A program made the position numbers and the translations under genes. DNA of 64,000 nucleotides. Source: Sphingomonas tagetis (GTDB lineage: Bacteria; Pseudomonadota; Alphaproteobacteria; Sphingomonadales; Sphingomonadaceae). Below, piece after piece: positions 18,674 through 25,652 of the stretch (position 1 is its first letter; each line of letters opens with the position of its first letter). The stretch spans positions 19,881 to 83,880 of the forward strand of contig NZ_JAMLDX010000020.1 of the NCBI RefSeq assembly GCF_024211275.1, given 5' to 3'. The notes under the pieces are model-generated. The model was not told the origin of the DNA, did no database searches, and saw only the letters and a program-made list of their open reading frames with translations.

Positions 18674-19515
18674 GTTCGTCGCCTCCCCCCTCGGCCTCGC
18701 GAAAACGCGCCGATCGTTCAACAATGTCAACGCTGGCTTCACGTGAATCCGCGGACGATACCGCGCCAAGGCGCAGCGCAGCGCTTTGATTTACTCGGCC
18801 GGTGCAGATCGCCTCGCCAGCGCGCAGTTGCGGCACAGCTACGACGTATCGGAGATCGGCTGGAATAATTACCAGAATCTCATGCCGCGTATCTGACTGG
18901 GCCTGGCCGGGTTGATGGGAGCATTGCCGTGCTCGCTTCGATCTAAGGGAACTTGCCATCGCCCACTCACAATCAAACCACCCGGACCCCAAAAAGGTCT
19001 TTTGAAGCCGAGGAAAAGCGGCGGCTGTCGGGACGTCGCCGGATGGCTGGATGTCCGCTACTGGGGCGCATAACTGACATATTATCGACGAGCGCTCCGC
19101 GCCGGCGGCCCGTCCACCCTCTATTCCGCTGACGCACCGTGGGGCCGCGCAGCACCCGACGCTCACGTTCCAGGTGCAGCAGCGGCGGGCGGGCGCTGTC
19201 CAATGCACGAACACGCACCCGCTGGTGGGTCACGGCCTCAATCCGATGGCGTCCCGATCACCTCTGCGAAGTGGGCTTCCACAAGGTTTCATATCGTCCA
19301 GGGAAGCGAAGAGGGAGGCCGGAGGCAGGAGGTCGGAAGGCCAGCGGTTCCCCCTCAGTTTGCTTGTGCGCCGGTCGGTCGCGATGGCGGCCCTGCTCGC
19401 GCCTGTATCAGTGCCGGCCCAGCGGCGGATCAAGCCGCTGCACGAAGCTGCCTGACCCACCTGACCCGTCGGCGGCGAGCCAATCGCCGCCGGTTCTTTC
19501 TCATGGAGACTTTCG
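18674..19515. other. Stretch without a recognisable gene
   Basis: About 840 bp between the GIY-YIG gene and the small sigma-like gene. Open frames are present on both strands but none has a convincing start or a recognisable product. A short frame ending at 19455 carries a hydrophobic-looking tail. The only clear structure is the hairpin at 19470-19492. This could be a degraded gene or a boundary between two inserted segments. Confidence 0.5.
19470..19492 (+). terminator. Hairpin ahead of the sigma-like gene
   Basis: A perfect 9-bp stem (CGGCGGCGA pairing with TCGCCGCCG) with a five-base loop, followed by GTTCTTTCTC. It ends 23 bp before the start codon of the sigma-like gene and 12 bp after a stop codon at 19455. 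It could be a weak terminator for an upstream transcript or a structured leader. Confidence 0.4.
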
Positions 19516-19719
19516 ATGGATGATCCGGTCATCCCGCCTGTGCTGCTTCGCGCCGCTGTCGCCAAGCTCGCCCCCGACCGCCAGCGCGCCTATATCCTGA
19601 TCGCGCGCGAAGGGCTGAGCGTCGTCACGGTGTCGGAGATCATGCAGCTGCCCAGCATCGAGGTCGAGCGGCTGCTCGCCCATGCCATTGTCGATCTGAT
19701 CCATGAGCTCGACCGCTAA
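19516..19719 (+). CDS. Small sigma-region-4-like protein
   Basis: A 67-residue protein. The sequence KLAPDRQRAYILIAREGLSV resembles sigma-70 region 4 (L-P-x-R-x-R-x-x-x-L), and TVSEIMQLPSIEVERLLAHA looks like its helix-turn-helix. GGAGA lies before the ATG. It has no region 2, so it is not a full sigma factor; it may be a DNA-binding accessory regulator or anti-sigma-like fragment. It lies 73 bp before the nucleotidyltransferase-HEPN gene in the same direction, so co-transcription is likely. Confidence 0.55.
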   Translation: MDDPVIPPVLLRAAVAKLAPDRQRAYILIAREGLSVVTVSEIMQLPSIEVERLLAHAIVDLIHELDR

Positions 19720-19792
19720 CTTGCGCCAAAGCTGCGGCAATACGCTTTCGGGCGGTGCATTGCCGCGGACCTGCCGCTAAGGATCGTGCCCG

Positions 19793-20713
19793 ATGCGTAC
19801 CGACCTCGACCATCTGCCGCCCGCCAAGCAGCGCGATCTCGCGCGGGTGGTGCAGCTGTTGTTCGAGGAGTTCGACGACGCGCGCGGCAACCCCACCGGC
19901 GAGCGCAGGCTCGGGCGCATCCTCAAGGTCATCCTCTACGGCAGCTATGCGCGCGGCGGCTGGGTCGACGAACCCCACACCGCCAAGGGCTATCAGTCCG
20001 ACTTCGACCTGCTGGTCATCGTCAACCAGAAGGAGCTGACCGACCGGGTGGCCTATTGGCAGCGCGCCGAGGAGCGGCTGATCCGCGAGCTGTCGATCAC
20101 CAAGACCGTCCACACGCCGGTCAATTTCATCGTCCACACGCTACAGGAAGTGAACGATGGCCTTGCCCATGGCCGCTACTTCTTCATGGACATCGCCCGC
20201 GATGGCATCGCGCTCTACCAGAGCGACGACACCGAGCTCCACAAGCCCAAGCCCAAGACCCCGGAACAGGCGCTGGCGCTCGCGAAGGAGTATTTTGAGG
20301 AGTGGTTCCCAAGCGCTTCTGATTTCTATGATGGGCATTTGGATGCCCTCAAGAGGGGGCGATTGAAGAAGGCAGCCTTTGATCTACATCAGGCAACCGA
20401 GCGCCTGCTGCAGACCGTGCTTCTAACGGTCACGGCGTATGCGCCTCATGTGCACAACCTCGCGTTTCTGCGAACTCAGGCCGAGAAGCTCGACCGCCGG
20501 TTGCACGCCATCTGGCCCAGCGCCACCCGCCGCGAGCGGGCGATGTTCGAGAAGCTCAAGGACGCCTATGTGAAGGCGCGTTACTCCAAACATTACCGGA
20601 TCAGCGAGGAAGAGCTGACCTGGCTCGGCGCCCGCGTCGAGGAGCTTGGCCGCGCCGTGCATGAGGTGTGTTCGGAGCGCCTCGCCGAGCTCAAGGCCGC
20701 CGCGCGGCCATAG
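19793..20713 (+). CDS. Fused nucleotidyltransferase-HEPN protein
   Basis: A 306-residue fusion. The N-terminal nucleotidyltransferase has GSYARGGWVDE (about 50-60) followed by SDFDLLVIV (69-77), the G-S and D-x-D boxes of the Pol beta-like fold. The C-terminal HEPN domain has AAFDLHQATERLLQ and ends with ARYSKHYRI, where R followed by H matches the HEPN R-x4-6-H pattern. In separate-gene MNT-HEPN systems the HEPN protein is the RNase toxin and the MNT protein adenylylates it as an antitoxin. A fused version may regulate itself. A transcription-related sigma-like gene precedes it. Function as toxin-antitoxin or defence is inferred from the family. Confidence 0.8.
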   Translation: MRTDLDHLPPAKQRDLARVVQLLFEEFDDARGNPTGERRLGRILKVILYGSYARGGWVDEPHTAKGYQSDFDLLVIVNQKELTDRVAYWQRAEERLIRELSITKTVHTPVNFIVHTLQEVNDGLAHGRYFFMDIARDGIALYQSDDTELHKPKPKTPEQALALAKEYFEEWFPSASDFYDGHLDALKRGRLKKAAFDLHQATERLLQTVLLTVTAYAPHVHNLAFLRTQAEKLDRRLHAIWPSATRRERAMFEKLKDAYVKARYSKHYRISEEELTWLGARVEELGRAVHEVCSERLAELKAAARP

Positions 20714-21607
20714 CCGCGCGCAGACACCGCCAGACTTCATTGATTATTGGCGCGCCTATGCGCGCGCGGACGCCGCGCGTCCGCGCGACGCCCGTTTTCA
20801 TGCATGTTGGGTCGTGGCCAATGCCGGCCGGTGGCGATTTGTACACCCTCTAATCAGGGGGTTACTGACTCCGGTAATGCGCTGCATCCAGCGGTGCCCG
20901 CCCGTATTCTTGATGATCCAGATGGGCGGCGCGGGGAAGCCGGCAGGGGAGTCCCCGCCAAGGCCCACATCAAAATCGGCTTCCCCGCGTCATTTCGCCT
21001 CTGCTGGCGCGGCCAGCCTCGAAGGCACAGGTTCCGATCATCGCCGCGCAAGGCAGCGCGTCCTCGGGCGAGCCGCGCAGATCGACATGGTGGCCCATCG
21101 CATACCATTTGAACCCGAGGTCGTGCGTGGCTGCCTCGAGCCGTTCCTGGAGCTGGTCACTGTCGTGAGCGGAGAGGAAGCGGTTGATTTCTTCGTGAAG
21201 GTTACTGTGCATCGGATGGCCTCGTGCCTCAGGCGGCAAACTACCTCCTCTCCAGCCCAGTCCGTTTACACTAGCACGTCCTGCAGGTTGATGGTTTTTG
21301 GGACGCGCGCGCGTGGGTTGCGGCGCGGGGGCAGGTTGGAAGGGGTTTGGCGGATGCCCGCTGCGCGGGCACCGCGGCCCTATCTACGCTGCGCTTCGAC
21401 CGAGCTCCGGCTGCGCCGGATCTCGGCCCTGGCGGGTTACGGTCCGCTTCCGGAAGGGGGAAGTGCGCGGGTGCGGTTGAGCGGGCGGTGGCGCTTCAGC
21501 TGGGAGGTCAGGGCGTGCGGCACGGGTACCGCCATAGAGGAGAGAGGGATCTTTGCTTGTGTCGCTTCGGATTGGCCGAGGCGGCGGCAAGTCAAAGGAA
21601 CTGAGTC
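20714..21607. other. Long intergenic region holding only a LuxR remnant
   Basis: About 890 bp between the HEPN fusion and DUF736. Apart from the LuxR-like fragment on the minus strand near 21100-21212, I see no coding sequence. Part of it (20760-20790) is a GC-rich run of alternating CG dinucleotides able to fold on itself. It probably marks a junction where DNA has been lost or inserted in front of the conjugative module. Confidence 0.5.
21080..21212 (-). pseudogene. Truncated LuxR autoinducer-binding domain
   Basis: The stretch beginning at an ATG at 21212 reads MHSNLHEEINRFLSAHD, then ERLEAATHDLGFKWYAMGHH and VDLRGSPEDA. This is the start of a LuxR-type autoinducer-binding domain (helix, then the L-G-F-x-x-Y-A-M-G-H-H strand). 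After GSPEDA the similarity stops and the frame runs into unrelated sequence, so the ligand pocket and the DNA-binding half are missing. Conjugative elements of alphaproteobacteria often carry TraR/LuxR regulators, and this looks like the remains of one. Confidence 0.55.
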
Positions 21608-22075
21608 ATGAACATTGGTGAGTTCAAGCCGAGCAACGGCCGTCTGATGGGGTCGATCGCGACCCGCACGATCGACCTGCCGCGCCTCGGGCTGCGCGCC
21701 GTCGAGAGCAGCAACGACCGCGCGCCCGCCTTCGAGGTCCTCGCGCTCAATGTCGGCAATCGCTGGGTACAGGTCGGTGCGCTGTGGCAGGCGGTGGCAA
21801 AGCACACCACCGGCGAGGTGTTCTTCCAGGGCACGATCGACGATCCGAGCCTCGCCGAACCGCTGCCGATCGCGCTCTTCGGCACCGAGGAGGAGGGCTA
21901 CCGCATCGCCTGGCGCCGGCCGCAGCGGCGCGACGATTTCGGGACGCCGGCGCAGCGTGGCCGGCCGGACGGGGCGGGCGCGCCGGTCCATGACCAGGGC
22001 GGGTTCGGCGAAAGCACCGCGGGCGGCAATGGCGAGCTGGTCGGCGCCGTTCTCGCGGACGACGTGCCGTACTGA
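21608..22075 (+). CDS. DUF736 family protein
   Basis: A 155-residue protein with the full DUF736 signature: MNIGEFKPSNGRLMGSIATR at the start, then LPRLGLRAV, VQVGALWQAV, FFQGTIDDPSL and FGTEEEGYRIAWRRP. DUF736 proteins are widespread on alphaproteobacterial plasmids and integrative elements; their biochemical role is not known. The C-terminal 45 residues are low-complexity and glycine-rich. AAAGGAA lies before the ATG. It is the first gene of the conjugative-element block. Confidence 0.85.
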   Translation: MNIGEFKPSNGRLMGSIATRTIDLPRLGLRAVESSNDRAPAFEVLALNVGNRWVQVGALWQAVAKHTTGEVFFQGTIDDPSLAEPLPIALFGTEEEGYRIAWRRPQRRDDFGTPAQRGRPDGAGAPVHDQGGFGESTAGGNGELVGAVLADDVPY

Positions 22076-22084
22076 CGGCGGATC

Positions 22085-22119
22085 GGGCCGGGGGCGCTTG
22101 CCGTCCCCGGCCCATTTTC
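22085..22119 (+). terminator. Terminator-like hairpin after DUF736
   Basis: A 9-bp stem (GGGCCGGGG with CCCCGGCCC) and an 11-base loop, followed by ATTTTCG, ten bases after the DUF736 stop. The T-run is short. Immediately downstream are two imperfect copies of CCCGGTCATTT before the next gene. Confidence 0.6.
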
Positions 22120-22188
22120 GTCGCTACCCATTTCGTCCCGGTCATTTACGCCCCGGTCATTTTCGCATTCTGTTCGAGGAGCTGGACC

Positions 22189-23196
22189 ATGTCCCGCCAG
22201 ATCGCCCGTGTCGGCCGCTTCGCCGACCTCAAAGACCTTTATGCGCAAGCCATTGCCACGCCGGAATTCCAGGCCGCGTTCGGCGAGCCCTTGGCACTCT
22301 CGATCGTTGAGCCGGGCGAGGCGCCCGGCGAGCATGACATGCCCGAGCCGATCGCCGCCCAGGCCGATTGTGCGGGGATCGTGGCCACCATCTTCGATCT
22401 TTTCACCGGCACGCGGCTGGAGCCGCTGGCGGCCGAGATCGCCTGGGGGTTGGTCAACTCCTTTCACTTCGTGGCGGGGAAACTCGAGCGGCGTGAGGAC
22501 GCAGCCGCGATCGAGCTGCGCGACCTCGCCCGTTCGCCCGATCTCAGCGAGATCTACACGCTCGAGGTCGAGGAGAAGCAACTGCTCTGCCAGTCGCTCG
22601 CCGAACAGCGCGAGGCGATCGAGTGCATGCGCGACTATGCCGCTGAAATGTACCGCGCCTGTTCGGGCTGGCCGTGGTCGCCGGCGCGCGGCACGCGAGC
22701 GTCCTCGGCGTCGTCGGCGAGCCAGATCGCGGCGCAGGATTTCCTGCGGGCGCGTGTCCTGGCGCAGCGCGAGCGGCACGTGCCGCAAGGTCCGATCGTG
22801 GTCGTGTCGGGTCCCGCGCAATGGCATGACTGGGAAGCGCTCTGGGCGCGGCTCGACCAGATCAGGGCGCGCGTGCCGCACATGACCCTGGTCACCACCG
22901 GGCAGCGTAAGGGCGTCGATGCGATCGCGGCCGCCTGGGCGGCGCGGCCCGGGACCAGCGTGCCGGTGGTCGCCTATGGGCTCTACGGCACCGGCAAGAA
23001 GGTCGCGTTCACGCGCAACCGCAAGCTGGTGGAGCTGAAGCCGGTCGAGGCGGTTCTATGCGAGGGGTCGGGGTTGCAGGCCAATCTCTACCAGCTGTTG
23101 CGCCAGGCGGGTGTGCCGATCCATGCGTTCAGGAAGGCGGATCAGGCTGCTGAACCGGCGGCGTTGCCGCGCGCCCGCGTCCGCGCTGCGGCTTGA
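22189..23196 (+). CDS. DUF2493 (SLOG-like) protein, first copy
   Basis: A 335-residue protein. The C-terminal third is a DUF2493 domain of the SLOG/YspA type: GPIVVVSGPAQWHDW, then VTTGQRKGVDAIAAAWAA, a nucleotide-binding Rossmann-like fold, then CEGSGLQANLYQLLRQAG. The N-terminal 200 residues are helical and conserved with the second copy (EIAWGLVNSFHFVAGKLE; EKQLLCQSL). SLOG proteins are thought to sense or process nucleotide-derived ligands; these long versions are typical of alphaproteobacterial mobile elements. GAGGAG precedes the ATG. The second copy follows after 360 bp. Confidence 0.8.
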   Translation: MSRQIARVGRFADLKDLYAQAIATPEFQAAFGEPLALSIVEPGEAPGEHDMPEPIAAQADCAGIVATIFDLFTGTRLEPLAAEIAWGLVNSFHFVAGKLERREDAAAIELRDLARSPDLSEIYTLEVEEKQLLCQSLAEQREAIECMRDYAAEMYRACSGWPWSPARGTRASSASSASQIAAQDFLRARVLAQRERHVPQGPIVVVSGPAQWHDWEALWARLDQIRARVPHMTLVTTGQRKGVDAIAAAWAARPGTSVPVVAYGLYGTGKKVAFTRNRKLVELKPVEAVLCEGSGLQANLYQLLRQAGVPIHAFRKADQAAEPAALPRARVRAAA

Positions 23197-23212
23197 TCGA
23201 ACGATGTTGATG

Positions 23213-23246
23213 CAACGGGCCCTTCGCGCGAGCGAGGGGCCCGTTG
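23213..23246 (+). terminator. Strong hairpin after the first DUF2493 gene
   Basis: A perfect 10-bp stem (CAACGGGCCC with GGGCCCGTTG) and a 14-base loop, 17 bp after the stop codon. There is no T-run, so it may be a transcript-stabilising or attenuating hairpin and not an intrinsic terminator. Confidence 0.5.
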
Positions 23247-23556
23247 TCATGGGGCGGGGAAGGAACCTTCACGGGCGTGGCGGAGATGGCTGGCGGGGGC
23301 ATCGAGCCCCCGCCAGGCCAGCCATTCTTCTTCTCTCAAGAAGTCCGAGGGTGGCACGGGGACGCGGCGGCCTCAAGGACGGCGGGGCCCCACCATTTTC
23401 CCTGGCGGATCGGGCGGCGGGGTTCCTCGCGGGCGGGGTGGCCGCCAGAGAAAATCGTGACCCCCACCGCCGCTGCGCGGTCGGCTGCGCCCGATCCTTG
23501 ACCCCGCCGCTCGGCGCCCGTGCCGGAAAAAGACCTCTTCAGAAAAGGAGGTTCAC
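23247..23556. other. Spacer between the DUF2493 paralogues, with a second hairpin
   Basis: No gene seen. A perfect hairpin lies at 23291-23315 (TGGCGGGGGC, five-base loop ATCGA, GCCCCCGCCA), followed by a pyrimidine-rich tract (CATTCTTCTTCTCTC). The rest is GC-rich with further short inverted repeats. A small structured RNA is possible but unproven. Confidence 0.4.
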
Positions 23557-24534
23557 ATGACCAAGATGATCCGTACCGTCCGCTCGTTCACCGAGATCGC
23601 CGAGCTCATTGCCGCCGAGACCGCGGCGCCTGGCGAGGGGTTTGCCGCCGCATTCACCGAGACCATTGACGGGTTCCGCATCGATGCCGGGACCGACGTG
23701 ACCGACGCCGGAATGCCGGACCCGCGCGAGGTCGAGTTAGCAACCGAGATGCTGGTCCGCACGCTGTTTGACGTACTGCGCGACACGCGGCTCGAAAGCC
23801 TGGCCGACCGGTTCGCCTGGGGGATCGTTCACAGCTTCCATCGGGTCGCGGGGCAGCTGGAGGGCGAGGCCGACAAGGCGGCCGCGCGGATCAAGGAACT
23901 GGTCCGGGATGCCGATGGCAGCGAGGTTATGATGGCCGAGCTTGAGGAGGCGCAACTCCACTGCCAGTCCCTCGACGAGGCGTCCGATGCCGCAGCCTGC
24001 ATGCGGGACCATGCCGCAGCAATCTACCGGGCCGAGACCGGGCGACCCTGGTCCGCGCCACGGGGGTCGCTGGTGTCCAGCATGCGCACCGCCTCCGTGG
24101 TCGCGGCGTCGGATTTTCTCGCCGCGCGTCGCCAGCGGCGGATCGACGCGCATGCGCCACAAGGGCCGGTGGTGATCTTCTCGGGCGGGCAGGCCTGGGA
24201 GGATCACCGCCAGCTGACCGAGGCACTCGACGCGGTCCGGCAGCGCATCCCCACGATGGTGCTCGCCACCACCGCGCAGGACAAGGGGTGTGATGCCATC
24301 GCGGCGTCATGGGCGGCGCGGACGGGCACGCCGTTGATCGCGTTCACGCTTAACCGCAAGCTCGGACAGCGCGCCGGGTTCGCGCGCAACGAGCAGCTGC
24401 TGGCACTCAAGCCGATTGAAGCGGTGGTGTGTGAAGGATCCGGGCTGCAGTCGCATCTCGCGCGGCTGGTGCGGGCGGCGGGGGTGCCGGCGCACTTCTT
24501 CAGGCTCGATGGGCAGCGCCGCGCGGTGGCATGA
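23557..24534 (+). CDS. DUF2493 (SLOG-like) protein, second copy
   Basis: A 325-residue paralogue of the preceding DUF2493 protein with the same layout. The N-terminal helical region has RFAWGIVHSFHRVAGQLEG and EEAQLHCQSLDE; the C-terminal DUF2493 domain has GPVVIFSGGQAWEDH, TTAQDKGCDAIAASWAA and CEGSGLQSHLARLVRAAG. The match in order and spacing shows an old tandem duplication, with clear divergence between the copies. An ideal AAAGGAGG site lies before the ATG, stronger than that of the first copy. It ends at a well-formed terminator. Confidence 0.8.
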   Translation: MTKMIRTVRSFTEIAELIAAETAAPGEGFAAAFTETIDGFRIDAGTDVTDAGMPDPREVELATEMLVRTLFDVLRDTRLESLADRFAWGIVHSFHRVAGQLEGEADKAAARIKELVRDADGSEVMMAELEEAQLHCQSLDEASDAAACMRDHAAAIYRAETGRPWSAPRGSLVSSMRTASVVAASDFLAARRQRRIDAHAPQGPVVIFSGGQAWEDHRQLTEALDAVRQRIPTMVLATTAQDKGCDAIAASWAARTGTPLIAFTLNRKLGQRAGFARNEQLLALKPIEAVVCEGSGLQSHLARLVRAAGVPAHFFRLDGQRRAVA

Positions 24535-24540
24535 GGATAT

Positions 24541-24580
24541 GGGGATTGGTCCGGGTCTTCCGGGCCGATCCCCCTTTTTT
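24541..24580 (+). terminator. Rho-independent terminator after the DUF2493 genes
   Basis: GGGGATTGGTCCGG pairs with CCGGGCCGATCCCC across a short loop, including G-T pairs, and is followed by six T residues. It begins six bases after the second DUF2493 stop codon and ends that operon. Confidence 0.8.
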
Positions 24581-24933
24581 ATGAGGGAGGAGGTCGCCCC
24601 GCTCAGGGACCCTGCGGGGTCCGTCGCGGGGCGATGCTGCATCCCCTGTGAGGGGGATGCAGGCCTCCTGCGCGCGGCTCCGCCGTGCTCGTCGCAGGGA
24701 CGCCCCTACGGGGCGGATTTAGGTTTATGCGGGGGCTGGGGACAGGACCTTGAGCGCGGCGATCGAGCCGGTGCCGTCTGCCCGCCCGCGCCAATTTTTG
24801 ATGGCTTTGGAGTTGCTGCATGTCGATAAGCAAAGGCCGGCTGGCGCCGACGTCAGAAAAAGATGCCCCCTGCGGGGGCGCCACGCCCTTGCCAGGTCGA
24901 GGCGGCGCAGCGCGCGAGAGCGCTGCGGAAGGG

Positions 24934-24989
24934 GCACGCACGCCTGAAGGCGTTTTGTAATGCACGCACGCCTGAAGGCGTTTTGTAAT
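24934..24989. repeat. Tandem 28-bp direct repeat with an internal hairpin
   Basis: Two identical 28-bp units, 24934-24961 and 24962-24989, each containing ACGCC-TGAA-GGCGT followed by TTT. Each unit is therefore itself a small terminator-like hairpin. A third partial copy starts at 24990 and stops after four bases. Slipped duplication is the simplest origin. Confidence 0.85.
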
Positions 24990-25049
24990 GCACCGTACGC
25001 ACGGGTGCTGCGGACGAAATTCGCACTTGATTCAATAGTTTAAGCGCAA

Positions 25050-25184
25050 TGACGCCGTCATCGGGCGGGGGGCAAATTCGATGACGCTGTCACCGCGATG
25101 AATCGCTAGCAGGCCCCAGCTTGCTGGTATTGCTGGATATTTCCGGCGATGACAGCGTCACCGTTTGCGTCATCGCGCGTCATC
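25050..25184. promoter_or_regulatory. Cluster of TGAC-N3-GTCA palindromes upstream of RHH-TraD
   Basis: Three inverted repeats of one form: TGACGCCGTCA at 25050-25060, TGACGCTGTCA at 25082-25092 and TGACAGCGTCA at 25150-25160 (the last is the reverse complement of the second). Two direct copies of GCGTCATC follow at 25167-25174 and 25177-25184. Short repeated half-sites like these suit a ribbon-helix-helix protein, and such a protein is encoded 170 bp downstream. Confidence 0.6.
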
Positions 25185-25355
25185 AATCGGCTGTGACAGG
25201 ACATCTTTGACGGCCATCCCGGGCGAGCTCGATCCAGAACCCGTAGGTGCAATTCTGGTCGCTCCGGCATCTCAATGCCCTGACCCGTGCGCGGTCCACC
25301 CTCGGGAGCTACAGCTGTGTGCCTTGGCGGGCAGACAGGAACACGGAGTCTTGTC

Positions 25356-25652
25356 ATGCCTATGGTGTCGGTCCGCATGGATGATGCGCTATACCACCAA
25401 CTCAGGCTGTGCGCCTACCGCGCGGATCTCAGCCTCTCGCGGTTTTTGCGGCCCGCGATTGAGCGCGCCGTGTCGGCGGACGGCAAGGCGACCATCACGG
25501 TCATGGACGAGCTGCTCGGCATCCAGATCCAGACCTTCGCGCTGCTCTCGGCGCTGGCGCGCGAGCAGTCGCCGGACGTTTGCCGCAAAGGGTTCGAAGA
25601 AGCGCGCAAGTTGCTCGCCGAGCGCGGCCTGCTTGAGGAGTCGGCGGCGTGA
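25356..25652 (+). CDS. Ribbon-helix-helix DNA-binding protein of the transfer module
   Basis: A 98-residue protein. VSVRMDDALYHQLRLCAYRADLS (residues 4-26) has the form of a ribbon-helix-helix: a basic beta strand, then a helix, then a turn before LSRFLRPAIERAV. The C-terminal half is helical and may make it a tetramer. The ATG at 25356 is preceded by GGAG. Its stop overlaps the GTG start of the coupling protein (GTGA), so the two are translationally coupled. By position it resembles TraY/MobC-type accessory proteins that bind near the transfer origin and help recruit the transfer machinery. The palindromes just upstream are likely targets. Confidence 0.7.
   Translation: MPMVSVRMDDALYHQLRLCAYRADLSLSRFLRPAIERAVSADGKATITVMDELLGIQIQTFALLSALAREQSPDVCRKGFEEARKLLAERGLLEESAA

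Larger units (their letters stand above)
24581..25355. other. Repeat- and hairpin-rich region before the RHH-TraD pair (candidate oriT/operator region)
   Basis: No protein gene is supported. Structures in order: a hairpin at 24638-24661 (TGCATCCCC with GGGGATGCA); a hairpin at 24865-24879 (GCCCCC-TGC-GGGGGC); a tandem 28-bp repeat at 24934-24989; and a cluster of TGAC-N3-GTCA sites at 25050-25184. Such density directly upstream of a ribbon-helix-helix protein and a coupling ATPase is what one expects of a transfer origin or of operators for the RHH protein. No relaxase gene is visible in the window, so the oriT idea is inference. Confidence 0.45.

Noticed and set aside
18674..19215. Protein gene on the minus strand after the GIY-YIG gene
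   Set aside because: Open frame without a recognisable domain, poor start context and mixed composition; not supported.
24934..24989. CRISPR array
   Set aside because: Only two identical units joined without spacers and no cas gene nearby; it is a slipped tandem duplication with terminator-like hairpins.
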